DNA of 64,000 nucleotides from the NCBI GenBank assembly GCA_963205335.1, contig CAUJIM010000019.1, forward strand, positions 1-64,000, in the 5' to 3' direction. A model generated the notes under the pieces. It was not told the origin of the DNA. It saw nothing but the letters and a program-made list of their open reading frames with translations, and did no database searches. The stretch is from Pseudomonadota bacterium. GTDB lineage: Bacteria; Pseudomonadota; Gammaproteobacteria; Burkholderiales; Burkholderiaceae_C. Positions 40,584-52,178 of this stretch are shown piece after piece (the first letter of the stretch is position 1; every line of letters begins with the position of its first letter). The position numbers were made by a program, and so were the translations under genes.

Positions 40584-42751
40584 CAGAAATGGGGCTGGTA
40601 CCGGCGGATCGCCTCGCGCGCCGCAGCGTCCAGCGCGAAGCCGGCGCCGTGGCGGGCGGCGAGCTCGTCCGCGCGGCGCAGGAAGGCGTCGATGCCGGTG
40701 GCGTAGATGAACTGCATCGCGCCGCCGGTCCAGGCCGGAAAGCCGATGCCGAAGATGGAGCCGATGTTGGCGTCGTGCGTGCTGGTGAGCACGCCCTCGG
40801 ACAGGCAGCGCGCGGTCTCGATCGCCTGGCGGTAGAGCAGGCGGTCCTGCAGCGCGGGCACGTCCCAGGCGATGCCGGGCTGCTCGAACAGGCGGCGCAG
40901 CTCGCTCCAGAGCTGCTTCCTGCCGCCCTCGGGGTAGTCGTAGAAGCCGCCGCCGCCCGCGCGGCCGGGGCGCCGGAGTTCCTTGACCATGCGCTCGACC
41001 AGCCGCTCGCCCGGTGTGGCTTCGTACGCCTTGCCCTCGGCGGCCAGGTCGGCGCGGGTCTGCTCGATCACGTGCACGCTCAGGCTGAGCGCGGTCTCGT
41101 CCAGCACCGCCAGCGGCCCGACGGGCATGCCGGCCTGCACCGCGGCGTTCTCGATCACCGCGGCGGGTATGCCCTCGGCCAGCATGGCCGCGCCTTCCAT
41201 CACGTAGGTGCCGAAGGTGCGGCTGGTGTAGAAGCCCCGCGCGTCGTTGACCACGATGGGGGTCTTGCCCAGGGCCTGCACGTAGTCGAAGGCGCGCGCC
41301 ACGGTCTCGTCGCTGGTCTGCTTGCCGCGGATGATTTCCACCAGCCGCATCTTGTCCACCGGGCTGAAGAAGTGGATGCCGACGAAGCGCTCCGGCGCGC
41401 GGCTGGCCTGGGCCAGGCCGCTGATCGGCAGCGTCGAGGTGTTGCTGGCGAAGAAGCCGCCGGGGGCGAGCCGCGGCTCGGCTTCCCGCGTGACCTGGGC
41501 CTTGAGTTCGCGGTTCTCGAACACGGCCTCGATGATCAGGTCGCAGCCCGCCAGGTCCGCGGCGTCGGCGGTGGGCGTGATGCGCGCGAGCAGCGCGTCG
41601 CGCGCCTCGGCGGTCATGCGGTCCTTCTGCACGCGCTGGTCGGCGATTTTTGCGCTGTAGGCCTTGCCGTGCCCGGCCTTCTCCAGGCTCACGTCCTTGA
41701 GCACGGTGGCGATGCCGCGGCTCGCCTGCGCCCAGGCGATGCCCGCGCCCATCATGCCGGCGCCGAGGATGCCGACCTGGGCGGGCCGGTAGCGCTCCGC
41801 CTTCCCGGGGCGCGACCGGCCGCTCTGGATGGCGTTGAGGTCGAAGAAGAAGGTGCTGACCATGTTGCGCGCCACCTGGCCCGTCATGATCCTGGCGAGG
41901 TAGCGGCTTTCGATGCGCAGCGCGGTGTCGTAGTCCACCAGCGCGCCTTCCACCATGGCGCTGAGCGCCGCCTCGGGCGCGGGGTAGCGCCCGCGCGTGG
42001 TCTTGCGCAGCATCGCGGGCGCGGCGGCCAGGCCCGCGGCGATCTTGGGGCTGGCGGGCGTGCCGCCGGGGAGCTTGTAGCCCTTCTCGTCCCAGGGCTG
42101 GTGCGACGCGGGGTGCGCGGCGATCCAGGCGAGGGCGGCGGGCAGCAGCGCGGCGGGGCTGTCCACCAGCGCATGCACCAGGCCCAGCTCCTGGGCCTTT
42201 TGCGGGTTGAAGAGCTTGCCTTCGAGCAGGTAGGGCTGCGCCCCCACGAGGCCGAGCAGGCGCACCATCTTGGTGATGCCGCTGGCGCCGGGAATCAGGC
42301 CGAGCGTGACTTCGGGCAGGCCGAGCTGGATGCGCGCATCGTCCAGCGCGATGCGGTGGTGGGCGATCAGCGCCACCTCCCAGCCACCGCCGAGCGCCGA
42401 GCCGTTGAGGCAGGCGACGACCGGCAGGCCGAGCGTCTCCAGCGTGCGCGCCTGCCGCTTCAGGCGCTCGATCTGCGCGAAGGCCTGCGGCGCGTCGGCC
42501 TCGGTCAGGCGCAGCACGGCCTTGAGGTCGGCGCCGGCGAAGAAGCTCTTCTTGGCCGAGGCGAGCACCAGGCCCTTGAGCGTGCCGCCCAGCCGTTCGC
42601 GGTCGGCCAGCACCTGCGCGGTCACGGCAGCGAGGTCGTCCTGCCAGCGCAGGCACATGGTGTTGATCGGCGAGCCCTGCTCGTCGAAGGTGATGAGCGC
42701 GACCTGGCCTTCGCCCTGCGCGGGGATCAGTTCGTAGCGGATGGTGTCCAT
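40583..42751 (-). CDS. Bifunctional enoyl-CoA hydratase/3-hydroxyacyl-CoA dehydrogenase (FadB/FadJ type)
   Basis: A 722-residue multifunctional beta-oxidation enzyme. The N-terminal crotonase domain includes KKSFFAGADLKAVLRL and GSALGGGWEVALIAHHRIAL with LPEVTLGLIPGASG. The dehydrogenase domain starts at VGILGAGMMGAGIAWAQASR, with EAVFENRELKAQV, ASNTSTLPIS and IHFFSPVDKMRLVE. The C-terminal dehydrogenase repeat includes GFYTSRTFGTYVMEGAAML. It hydrates trans-2-enoyl-CoA and oxidises the 3-hydroxyacyl-CoA with NAD. RBS AAGGG precedes the ATG at 42751, 10 bp after the thiolase stop. With thiolase and dehydrogenase upstream it completes a beta-oxidation cycle. No terminator is seen; a 106-bp inverted-repeat element follows. 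Confidence 0.93.
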   Translation of the reverse strand: MDTIRYELIPAQGEGQVALITFDEQGSPINTMCLRWQDDLAAVTAQVLADRERLGGTLKGLVLASAKKSFFAGADLKAVLRLTEADAPQAFAQIERLKRQARTLETLGLPVVACLNGSALGGGWEVALIAHHRIALDDARIQLGLPEVTLGLIPGASGITKMVRLLGLVGAQPYLLEGKLFNPQKAQELGLVHALVDSPAALLPAALAWIAAHPASHQPWDEKGYKLPGGTPASPKIAAGLAAAPAMLRKTTRGRYPAPEAALSAMVEGALVDYDTALRIESRYLARIMTGQVARNMVSTFFFDLNAIQSGRSRPGKAERYRPAQVGILGAGMMGAGIAWAQASRGIATVLKDVSLEKAGHGKAYSAKIADQRVQKDRMTAEARDALLARITPTADAADLAGCDLIIEAVFENRELKAQVTREAEPRLAPGGFFASNTSTLPISGLAQASRAPERFVGIHFFSPVDKMRLVEIIRGKQTSDETVARAFDYVQALGKTPIVVNDARGFYTSRTFGTYVMEGAAMLAEGIPAAVIENAAVQAGMPVGPLAVLDETALSLSVHVIEQTRADLAAEGKAYEATPGERLVERMVKELRRPGRAGGGGFYDYPEGGRKQLWSELRRLFEQPGIAWDVPALQDRLLYRQAIETARCLSEGVLTSTHDANIGSIFGIGFPAWTGGAMQFIYATGIDAFLRRADELAARHGAGFALDAAAREAIRRYQPHF

Positions 42752-42761
42752 GTCGAGCCCT

Positions 42762-43967
<1,206 letters not shown>

Positions 43968-43988
43968 CGAAATTCTCCAGTGAAAAGT

Positions 43989-44024
43989 GGCTCCAGCGCT
44001 TGATGGACAAGCGCGATCAGCTAT
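43989..44024. repeat. Dispersed 36-bp palindromic repeat, intergenic copy
   Basis: The sequence GGCTCCAGCGCTTGATGGAC continues AAGCGCGATCAGCTAT and differs at only two positions from the copy that is coding at 16595-16630. It occupies the gap between the acyl-CoA dehydrogenase and thiolase genes, and can form a stem in the transcript. This copy shows that the coding copies derive from a mobile or spreading non-coding element. Confidence 0.75.
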
Positions 44025-44040
44025 CGAATTGAATAAAAAC

Positions 44041-45207
<1,167 letters not shown>

Positions 45208-45212
45208 GGCGG

Positions 45213-45242
45213 ATTTTTACCAAGCAAATGATTGGTCAAATT
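45213..45242. promoter_or_regulatory. 30-bp operator abutting the acyl-CoA dehydrogenase start codon
   Basis: The 5' part ATTTTTACCAAGCAA is identical for 15 bases to the operator at 14165-14194, and the right arm (ATGATTGGTCAAAT) is its imperfect complement. The width is again 30 bp. It lies immediately upstream of the acd-fadA-fadB operon, where a bound repressor would block transcription or translation initiation. It is assigned to the TetR protein at 14219 by similarity of the sites. Confidence 0.7.
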
Positions 45243-45273
45243 CTGACAGCCCCGGGGCAAAAGTCCAGTCCCG

Positions 45274-45302
45274 AAAACGACAAACCGCCCCGGAGGGCGG
45301 CT
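45274..45302 (-). terminator. Rho-independent terminator of the liv-fadD operon
   Basis: Read on the minus strand, CCGCCCTCCGGGGCGG forms a 6-bp GC stem with a 4-base loop and is followed by TTTGTCGTTTT. It starts about 20 bp after the stop codon of the livK-like gene at 45323, exactly where the minus-strand operon should end, and just upstream of the operator of the next operon. Confidence 0.75.
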
Positions 45303-45322
45303 TGCGCGGGCCTGCGTGCGGC

Positions 45323-46492
45323 CTATTTGGTCGAGTATTCGGAGACCACCTTCCACTTGCCGTCCTGTACCTGCGACAGGCGCCAGGCGGTGCTGCCCAG
45401 GTGCTTGGTGGCCGAGAAGGTGGCCGGGGCGCTGCCGAAGATGTCGGTCGGGAAGCTCATGCCCTCCATGGTCTTGACGAAGCCCTCGGTGGTGAGGTTG
45501 GGCCCGGTCTTGGCGACGGCCTGGATGAACATGTCCATCACGATGTAGCCGTAGGCCGAGAAGATGCCGCCATCCTCGCCGTACCTGGTCTTGTACTTGG
45601 TGGCCCAGAAGGCGAGCGCCTTGTTGCCCGCGTCGTCGGCGTAGGGTACCTGCGCCGCCATGGTGGCGTACAGGCCGTCCATGGCCTTGCCCGCGAGCTT
45701 GGGGATGAGCTCGCTGTAGGCCGCGGCCGAGCCGAGGAAGACGGGGTTGTAGCCCATCTTCCTGGCCGTGCCTATGGTGCCTATGGTCTCGCGGATGATG
45801 GTGCCCAGCGTCACCAGCTCGCAGCCCGCGGCCTTGGTCTTGGCCACCTGCGAGGAGAAATCGGTCGCGCCGCGCTTGAAGCTGGCCTTTTCGGCGAGCT
45901 GCATGCCGATGTCCTTCAGGCCGTCCTCGGTGCCCTTGAGGATTTCCTCGCCGAACTCGTCGTCCTGGTAGATCACGCAGACCTTCTTCAGGTTCTTTTC
46001 CTTGACGAGCCGGGGCGTGGCCTCGCGGATCTGCTGGTAGTAGGGCGCGATGAAGGCGTAGGTGTACGGGCTCAGCGGCTCGTACATCTCGCGCGCCGCG
46101 GTCAGCGGCATGAAGTTGAACACCTTCTTGGGGAGCATCACCGGGAAGGTGGCGAGGTTGGCCGCGGTGCCGATGTGGCCGACGATGGCGAAGACCTTTT
46201 CCTGGTTGACCAGCTTTTGCGCCGCGAGCACCGCGCGCTTGGGGTCGTAGCCGTCGTCCTCCACCTTGAAGACGACCTTGCGCCCGTTCACGCCGCCCTG
46301 CTCGTTGAGCTCGTCGACGCGTAGCTGCATGCCGTCGCGCGCCTGCTTGCCGATGGCGGCGATGGGGCCGGAGAGGTCCTGGATGGTCGCGAGCCTGAGC
46401 TCGGTCTTGCTCACGCCCTGCGATTGCGCGAGGGCGGTGCCTGCCAGGCCCAGCGCGCAGGCGGCGGCCAGAAAGGTGTACTTCATCTGCAT
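45323..46492 (-). CDS. Branched-chain-amino-acid-type ABC transporter substrate-binding protein (LivK type)
   Basis: A 389-residue periplasmic receptor of the Leu/Ile/Val-binding family. A signal peptide (KYTFLAAACALGLAGTALAQ) is followed by LRLATIQDLSGPIAAIGKQARDGMQLRV-type sequence, VVFKVEDDGYDPKRAVLAAQ and FAIVGHIGTAANLA. RBS AGGAG is 8 bases before the ATG; a second ATG is two codons on. It is the last gene of an operon with a long-chain acyl-CoA synthetase and an acyl-CoA-type operator, so its ligand is more likely a fatty, branched or aromatic carboxylic acid than an amino acid. That inference rests on context. Confidence 0.92.
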   Translation of the reverse strand: MQMKYTFLAAACALGLAGTALAQSQGVSKTELRLATIQDLSGPIAAIGKQARDGMQLRVDELNEQGGVNGRKVVFKVEDDGYDPKRAVLAAQKLVNQEKVFAIVGHIGTAANLATFPVMLPKKVFNFMPLTAAREMYEPLSPYTYAFIAPYYQQIREATPRLVKEKNLKKVCVIYQDDEFGEEILKGTEDGLKDIGMQLAEKASFKRGATDFSSQVAKTKAAGCELVTLGTIIRETIGTIGTARKMGYNPVFLGSAAAYSELIPKLAGKAMDGLYATMAAQVPYADDAGNKALAFWATKYKTRYGEDGGIFSAYGYIVMDMFIQAVAKTGPNLTTEGFVKTMEGMSFPTDIFGSAPATFSATKHLGSTAWRLSQVQDGKWKVVSEYSTK

Positions 46493-46547
46493 GGGTGGAT
46501 CTCCTGGGTTGGTGAAATGATTGTGCGGACGGTGGGGGCGAAAGGGC

Positions 46548-48419
46548 TCAGGGTTTACCCGCGCCGCCGGCGTACATGGCCTCGATCTGCGCGGCGTACT
46601 TGGCCTGCACCAGCCGGCGCTTGAGCTTCATCGTGGGGGTGAGCTCCTCGTCCTCGGCGGTGAGCTGGTTTTCGAGCAGGAAGAATTGCTTGATCTGCTC
46701 GACGCGGGCGAATTTCGCATTCACTTCGTCGATCACGCCCTGGATCAGCTGCTGCACCTCGGCGGCGCGCGTGAGGCTGGCGTAGTTGGAGAACGGCACG
46801 TCGTGGTCCTGCGCGTACTTCTCGACGTTCTCCTGGTCGATCATGACGATCGCCGTGAGGTAGGGCCGGGCGTCGCCGATCACCACCGCGTCGGTGACGT
46901 AGGGGCTGAACTTGAGCTCGTTCTCGATCTCGCTCGGCGTGATGTTCTTGCCGCCCGCGGTGATGATGATGTCCTTCATGCGGTCGGTGATGCGGAAGTA
47001 CTCGTCCTCGTCCACCGCGCCCACGTCGCCGGTGCGCAGCCAGCCGTCTTCGGTGAAAGTTTCGGCCGTCTTCTCGGGCTGGTTCAGGTAGCCGGCGAAG
47101 ACGTTGGGCCCCTTGACCTGGAGTTCGCCCGTGGCGGGATCGATGCGCACCTGGTTGTAGTGCGTCGCGGGGCCGATGGAGCCGGGCTTGATGCGCTGCG
47201 GCGGCATCGCGGTGGAGACGCCGCAGGTCTCCGTCATGCCCCAGACCTCCAGCATCGGCACGCCGAGCGACAGGTACCACTTGATGAGCTCGGGCGAGAT
47301 CGGCGCGGCGCCCGTCACGAGGTGGCGCGCGCGGTGGATGCCGATCATCTTGCGCACGTTGTCCAGCACCAGCCAGCGCGCGAGGTAAAAGCGCCACTTG
47401 AGCGAGACCGGCACGGCCTCGCCCGCCAGCACCCGGTCGGCGATGGCGCGGCCCACGCCGATCGCCCAGGCGTAGGCGGCCTGCTGCAGCCGCGTGCTTT
47501 CCTTGAGCGCGATGGTGACGCCGGAGTAGAACTTCTCCCACACCCTCGGCACGGCGACGAAGGCCGTGGGCGCGATCTCGCGCACGTTCTCGGGCACGGT
47601 GTCGGGGTTCTCGACGAAGTTGAGCCTGGCGCCGGTGTACAGCGAGAAGTACTCGCCGCCCATGCGCTCGGCGATGTGGCACAGCGGCAGGAAGGCCATG
47701 CACTCGTCGTCTTCGCTGCGCGAGATCACGCTGTTCAGGCCGCGCGCCGTGTGGATCAGCGCGCCGTGCGTGTGCATCGCCCCCTTGGGCTTGCCGGTGG
47801 TGCCCGAGGTATAGACCAGGATGGCGAGGTCTTCGCTCTTGAGCGCCGCCACGCGCTCCTGCAGGGCGTGGGGGTGCCCGGCGTTCCACGCGCGGCCCAG
47901 GTCGCGCAGCGCCGCCAGGCTCATCACGCCCTCGTCGTCGAGCTGGTGCAGGCCCTCCATGTCGAAGACAACGATTTTCTTCAGCAGCGGCAGGCGCTCG
48001 CGCACCGCGAGCGCCTTGTCCAGCTGCTCGTCGTCCTCGACGAAGAGGATGCTGCTGTGCGAATCTTCGGTGAGGTAGTGCACCTGGGGCGCGGCATCGG
48101 TCGGGTAGATGCCGCTGGCCACCCCGGCGCAGGACAGCACGGCCAGGTCGCAGAGCACCCAGTCGATCACGGTGTTGGAGAGGATGGACGCGGTATCGCC
48201 CGCCGCGAAGCCCAGGGCCATCAGGCCGCCGGCGATCTCGCGCACGGCGTCGCCCACCTGCGTCCAGCTCCAGGCGCGCCACAGGCCGAGCTTCTTCTCG
48301 CGCAGCCAGACCGCGCCGCCGCGCGCGGCCACGGCGTTCCAGAACAGCGCGGCGACGGTGTCGCCCGCCATGACGACGTCCTGGCGCGCGGGGGGGATCG
48401 GATCCCAGAGGTTGCTCAC
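46548..48419 (-). CDS. Long-chain acyl-CoA synthetase, AMP-forming (FadD/FAA1-like)
   Basis: A 623-residue acyl-CoA ligase of the long-chain (FACS) type. Phosphate loop YTSGTTGKPKGAMHTHGAL; WGMTETCGVSTAMPP; DGWLRTGDVGAVDEDEYFRI; DRMKDIIITAGGKNITPSEI; the C-terminal lysine lies in LTPTMKLKRR. The long C-terminal domain and the linker GGKNITPSEIE are typical of bubblegum/FAA1-like enzymes. It starts with GTG at 48419, 4 bp after the livF stop, with GGAG 8 bases upstream. Placement between livF and livK suggests vectorial coupling: the ABC importer delivers an acid that this enzyme traps as CoA ester. Confidence 0.93.
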   Translation of the reverse strand: MSNLWDPIPPARQDVVMAGDTVAALFWNAVAARGGAVWLREKKLGLWRAWSWTQVGDAVREIAGGLMALGFAAGDTASILSNTVIDWVLCDLAVLSCAGVASGIYPTDAAPQVHYLTEDSHSSILFVEDDEQLDKALAVRERLPLLKKIVVFDMEGLHQLDDEGVMSLAALRDLGRAWNAGHPHALQERVAALKSEDLAILVYTSGTTGKPKGAMHTHGALIHTARGLNSVISRSEDDECMAFLPLCHIAERMGGEYFSLYTGARLNFVENPDTVPENVREIAPTAFVAVPRVWEKFYSGVTIALKESTRLQQAAYAWAIGVGRAIADRVLAGEAVPVSLKWRFYLARWLVLDNVRKMIGIHRARHLVTGAAPISPELIKWYLSLGVPMLEVWGMTETCGVSTAMPPQRIKPGSIGPATHYNQVRIDPATGELQVKGPNVFAGYLNQPEKTAETFTEDGWLRTGDVGAVDEDEYFRITDRMKDIIITAGGKNITPSEIENELKFSPYVTDAVVIGDARPYLTAIVMIDQENVEKYAQDHDVPFSNYASLTRAAEVQQLIQGVIDEVNAKFARVEQIKQFFLLENQLTAEDEELTPTMKLKRRLVQAKYAAQIEAMYAGGAGKP

Positions 48420-48423
48420 CGGT

Positions 48424-49209
48424 TCATCTCCAGGTCTTCTTCTTCTTCCAGCGCCGCTCGCCGCGCACGCCGGCGTCCTTCATGCCGAGGTAGAACTCCT
48501 TGATGTCCTCCTTCTCGCGCAGCACTTCGCAGGCGCCCTCCATCACGATGCGGCCGTTTTCCAGCACGTAGCCGAAGTCGGCGGCGTTGAGCGCCATGTT
48601 GGCGTTCTGCTCCACCAGCAGGATGGTGGTGCCGCGCTCGCGGTTGATGCGCACCACGATCTCGAAGATCTCCTTGGTCAGGCGCGGCGACAGGCCCAGG
48701 CTGGGCTCGTCGAGCAGGATCAGCCGGGGCGCGGCCATCAGCGCGCGGCTGATCGCCAGCATCTGCTGCTGCCCGCCGGAGAGCAGCCCGGCGTCCTGCG
48801 CGGCGCGCTCCCTCAGGATGGGGAAGTAGCCGTAGACCGTCTCGATGTCGCGCGCCACCGCGTCGCGGTCGCCGCGGGTGTAGGCGCCCATCAGCAGGTT
48901 GTCGCGCACCGACAGCAGCGGGAACACCTCGCGCCCCTCGGGCACGTGCGAGAGGCCCTGGCGCACGATGGCGGCCGGGTCCGCCGCGGTGATGTCCTGC
49001 CCGGCGAAATGCACGCTGCCCTTGAGCGGGTCGATGATGCCGGAGATGGTCTTGAGGATGGTCGTCTTGCCCGCGCCGTTGCTGCCGAGCACGGTGGCGA
49101 TCTCGCCGGCGTGCACCGCCAGGCTGACGCCGCGGATCGCCTTGATCGGGCCGTAGGCGCTCTCCACGTTCTGCAGCTGCAGCAGCGGCGCGGCGGCGGG
49201 TGCGTTCAT
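48424..49209 (-). CDS. livF: ABC transporter ATP-binding protein, LivF type
   Basis: A 261-residue ATPase. Walker A GSNGAGKTT, signature LLSGGQQQMLAISRALMAAP, Walker B LILLDEPSLGLSPRL and switch histidine region LLVEQNANMAL are all intact. It is slightly longer than typical LivF at the C-terminus, which ends in a lysine-rich tail (RRWKKKKTWR). ATGA overlap with livG. It powers the Liv-type importer together with LivG. Confidence 0.93.
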   Translation of the reverse strand: MNAPAAAPLLQLQNVESAYGPIKAIRGVSLAVHAGEIATVLGSNGAGKTTILKTISGIIDPLKGSVHFAGQDITAADPAAIVRQGLSHVPEGREVFPLLSVRDNLLMGAYTRGDRDAVARDIETVYGYFPILRERAAQDAGLLSGGQQQMLAISRALMAAPRLILLDEPSLGLSPRLTKEIFEIVVRINRERGTTILLVEQNANMALNAADFGYVLENGRIVMEGACEVLREKEDIKEFYLGMKDAGVRGERRWKKKKTWR

Positions 49210-50042
49210 GCGCGGCCCCCCGTGCGCTCGCCGGGCGCGCGGCGCAGGCTGCTCACGTCGTCGATGGTGCCCAGGTAGGCCTCGGCCACGCCCGGGTGGG
49301 CCTGCACCTCGGCGGGCGTGCCCAGCGCCAGCACCTCGCCCTGGTTCATCGCCAGCACCCGGTCGGAGACGCGCGAGACCAGCGACATGTCGTGCTCCAC
49401 CATCAGCACGGTGATGCCCAGGTCGGCCGCGATGTCCTCGATCCAGAACGCCATGTCGTCCGTCTCCTCGACGTTCAGGCCCGAGGACGGCTCGTCGAGC
49501 AGCAGCAGGCGCGGCTGGGTGGCGAGTGCGCGGCCCAGCTCCACCACCTTGCGTACGCCGTAGGGCAGGCCGCCCACGAGCGTGTCGCGGTAGTGCTGCA
49601 GGTCGAGGAAGTCGATCACCTCCTCCACCTTCTCGCGTGCCTTGAGCTCGGCGGCGCGGGTGCGCGGGGTGAACAGCAGGTCGCGCCACAGGCCGGTCTC
49701 GCGCCGCGTGTGGCGGCCGATGAGCAGGTTGTGCAGCACGCTGGCGTGCTCGAACAGCTCGATGTTCTGGAAGGTGCGCGCGATGCCCAGCTCGGCCACC
49801 GCGTGCGGCGGCTGCGCCGTGAGCCTGACGCGGCCGCGCGGGCCGGCGAAGTTGATCTCGCCCGTCGTCGGCTGGTAGATGCGGCTGATGAGGTTGAACA
49901 CCGTGGTCTTGCCCGCGCCGTTGGGCCCGATCAGCGTGAACACCTCGCCCGCGCGCACGTCGAAGCCCACGTCGTTGACCGCCAGCAGGCCGCCGAAGCG
50001 CACGCTCAGGTGCCGGGCCGAGAGCAAGACGTCTTGTGTCAT
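49206..50042 (-). CDS. livG: ABC transporter ATP-binding protein, LivG type
   Basis: A 278-residue ATPase: [20 protein letters not shown], Walker [10 protein letters not shown], the LivG-type [20 protein letters not shown], a signature region [20 protein letters not shown] (degenerate LSGG, written LPYG), Walker [13 protein letters not shown]. The LPYG form of the signature is common in LivG relatives that import non-amino-acid substrates. I start at ATG 50042, with GGAG 7 bases upstream; the longer frame runs into a repeat. Confidence 0.92.
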   Translation of the reverse strand: MTQDVLLSARHLSVRFGGLLAVNDVGFDVRAGEVFTLIGPNGAGKTTVFNLISRIYQPTTGEINFAGPRGRVRLTAQPPHAVAELGIARTFQNIELFEHASVLHNLLIGRHTRRETGLWRDLLFTPRTRAAELKAREKVEEVIDFLDLQHYRDTLVGGLPYGVRKVVELGRALATQPRLLLLDEPSSGLNVEETDDMAFWIEDIAADLGITVLMVEHDMSLVSRVSDRVLAMNQGEVLALGTPAEVQAHPGVAEAYLGTIDDVSSLRRAPGERTGGRA

Positions 50043-50064
50043 CTCGGCGCTCCGGGTGGTCTGA

Positions 50065-50165
50065 CTCCCTCCCCCATTGGGGGAGGGCAGGGGTGGGGGC
50101 CGGCGGAGCCGACGACGCACGCGCAGGCCCCCATCCCCGCCTTCCCCCAGAGGGAGAAGGAGTGT
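50065..50165. repeat. Two C-rich hairpin repeats between livM and livG
   Basis: CTCCCTCCCCCATTGGGGGA plus GGGCAGGGGTGGGGGCC, then CCCCCATCCCCGCCTTCCCC plus CAGAGGGAGAAGGAG, fill most of the 148-bp gap between livM and livG. They belong to the same family as the repeats at 18806, 22312 and 24513. In the transcript they would form stable stems inside the operon, which could reduce readthrough or separate translation of livHM from livGF. Confidence 0.7.
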
Positions 50166-50190
50166 CCGGTGGGTGGCGGAGCTTGGCGCA

Positions 50191-51267
50191 TCATCTGAGC
50201 CGTTCCGACTTCTGGAACGTCTTCTGCCGCCTGAACATGCCGCGGCGGTAGAACGGAAAGAGCTGCAGCCAGGCGCGCACCTTGAGCCAGCGCCCGTAGA
50301 TGCCCAGCGGCTCGAACATCACGAAGACGATCAGCACCGCGCCGTAGACGAAGGCCTGCAGGCCCGGTGCCTGGCCGATGGCCGCGGGCAGCGCGTCCTT
50401 GGACAGGCTGATGAGCTGCGGCATGAAGATCAGGAACATGGCGCCGAGGAAGGCGCCGTGCACCGAGCCCAGGCCGCCGATCACGATCATCAGGAGCAGG
50501 TCGATGGACTGCACGATGTCGAACTGCTCGGGCGTGATGAACTGCAGCTTGTGCCCGTACAGCGCCCCGGCGATGCCCGCCAGCGCCGCCGAGAGCGCGA
50601 ACGACAGTGTCTTGTACCAGGCGAGGTGGATGCCCATGCTCTGCGCCGAGATCTCCGAATCGCGGATCGCGACGAAGGCGCGGCCCGTGGGTGCGCGCAG
50701 CAGGTTGAGGATGGCCAGGGTGCAGACCACGGTGACCGCCAGGCAGAGGAAGTAGAACGCCGTCGACGACTCGAAGGCGAAGCCCGCGATCTGCGGCGGC
50801 TGCAGGAACATGCCCTTGTTGCCGCCCGTGACCGAGACCCAGCGGGCGAAGATCTCCTCGACGATGAAGCCGAACGCCAGCGTCGCGATGGCGAGGTAAA
50901 TGCCCTTGACGCGCAGCGCGGGCAGTCCGACGACGATGCCCGCCGCCGCCGAGAGCAGCGCCGCGCACGCCAGCGCCGCGAGGAACGGCCAGCCCATGCC
51001 GGTGAGCAGCGCCTGGGTGTACGCGCCCACGCCGAGGAACGCCGCGTGCCCGAGCGAGAACTGCCCGGTGTAGCCCGCCAGCAGCATCAGGCCCAGGCCG
51101 GCGATGCCGTAGATCAGCACGAAGGTGAGCTGCGCCAGCCAGTACTCGGGCAGCAGCCACGGCGCCGCCGGCAGGAGCAGGCACAGCAGCCCGTACCAGA
51201 ACAGGTGCCCGCCGTGCCTGGCCAGGCGGATGTCCTGCGCGTAGCTGGTCTTGAAGATGAAACGCAT
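50191..51267 (-). CDS. livM: ABC transporter permease, LivM type
   Basis: A 358-residue membrane protein with eight to ten predicted helices. LivM landmarks include YGIAGLGLMLLAGYTGQFSL, GLPALRVKGIYLAIATLAFG, and the cytoplasmic coupling loop GRAFVAIRDSEISAQSMGIH, which contacts the ATPases. It pairs with LivH. It starts 9 bp after livH with a GAGG-type RBS. The C-terminal tail is basic and rich in arginine. Confidence 0.94.
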   Translation of the reverse strand: MRFIFKTSYAQDIRLARHGGHLFWYGLLCLLLPAAPWLLPEYWLAQLTFVLIYGIAGLGLMLLAGYTGQFSLGHAAFLGVGAYTQALLTGMGWPFLAALACAALLSAAAGIVVGLPALRVKGIYLAIATLAFGFIVEEIFARWVSVTGGNKGMFLQPPQIAGFAFESSTAFYFLCLAVTVVCTLAILNLLRAPTGRAFVAIRDSEISAQSMGIHLAWYKTLSFALSAALAGIAGALYGHKLQFITPEQFDIVQSIDLLLMIVIGGLGSVHGAFLGAMFLIFMPQLISLSKDALPAAIGQAPGLQAFVYGAVLIVFVMFEPLGIYGRWLKVRAWLQLFPFYRRGMFRRQKTFQKSERLR

Positions 51268-51276
51268 GCGCCGGCC

Positions 51277-52152
51277 TCACACCCTCTTCACGAGCCGTTC
51301 GCCGAACAGCCCGTTGGGCCTGACCATCAGCATGATGAGCACGACCACGTAGGCCGCCACGTCCTTGAAGCCTTCGGGCAGGTAGAAGCCCGAGAGCGAT
51401 TCGATGGTGCCGATCACCAGCCCGCCGACGATCGCCCCCGGCAGGCTGCCGAAGCCGCCGACCACCGCTGCCGGAAACGCCTTCAGGCCGATGAAGCCCA
51501 TGTTGGCGTGCACGAAGGTGATGGGCGCGAGCAGCAGCCCGGCGACCGCCGCCACCATGGCCGCGAGCGCCCACGCCAGGCCGTTGATGCGCTGCACCGG
51601 GATGCCCATGTACCAGGCCGCGAGCTGGTTCTGCGAGGCCGCCTGCATCGCCACGCCCAGGCGCGTGTAGCGGAACATCGCGAACAGCAGCGCGCACAGC
51701 AGCGTGGTGACCGCGATCACCGCGATCTGCTCGGCGCCCACGACGAGGCCGCCCAGGTTCAGCGTGACGTCCTTGTACGGCACTTCGAGCGCGTGCGTCT
51801 CGGTGCCGAGGTTGGGGATCATCGTGACCAGCCCGCGCAGCAGGTAGCCGATGCCGATGGTGAGCATGACGATGGAGAACGCCGGCTGCCCCAGCACCGG
51901 GCGGATGACCACGCGCTCGAGCAGCAGGCCCAGCAGCGCCATGGCGGCGATGCTCGCGAGCACCGCCAGCCAGAACGGGAAATCGAGGAAGGACATCACC
52001 GCCAGGCCGATGAAGGCGCCCACCATCATCAGCTCGCCCTGCGCGAAGCTGACGATCTCGGTCGCCTTGTAGATCAGCACGAAGCCCAGCGCGATCAGGC
52101 CGTAGATGCAGCCTTGCGCGATGCCGCTGATCAGGAGCTGGATGAATTGCAC
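51277..52152 (-). CDS. livH: ABC transporter permease, LivH type
   Basis: A 291-residue permease with about eight helices, starting with GTG (MQFIQLLISGIAQGCIYGLI). It has the LivH family landmarks IALGFVLIYKATEIVSFAQG, the coupling-loop stretch RYTRLGVAMQAASQNQLAAW and LPGAIVGGLVIGTIESLSGF. It leads the livHMGF-fadD-livK operon. A 30-bp palindrome lies 26 bp upstream, so the whole importer/ligase operon is probably under the same repressor as the beta-oxidation and atu-like operons. Confidence 0.94.
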   Translation of the reverse strand: MQFIQLLISGIAQGCIYGLIALGFVLIYKATEIVSFAQGELMMVGAFIGLAVMSFLDFPFWLAVLASIAAMALLGLLLERVVIRPVLGQPAFSIVMLTIGIGYLLRGLVTMIPNLGTETHALEVPYKDVTLNLGGLVVGAEQIAVIAVTTLLCALLFAMFRYTRLGVAMQAASQNQLAAWYMGIPVQRINGLAWALAAMVAAVAGLLLAPITFVHANMGFIGLKAFPAAVVGGFGSLPGAIVGGLVIGTIESLSGFYLPEGFKDVAAYVVVLIMLMVRPNGLFGERLVKRV

Positions 52153-52178
52153 CGATGGGGTTCCGAGCGGGTTCCGCG

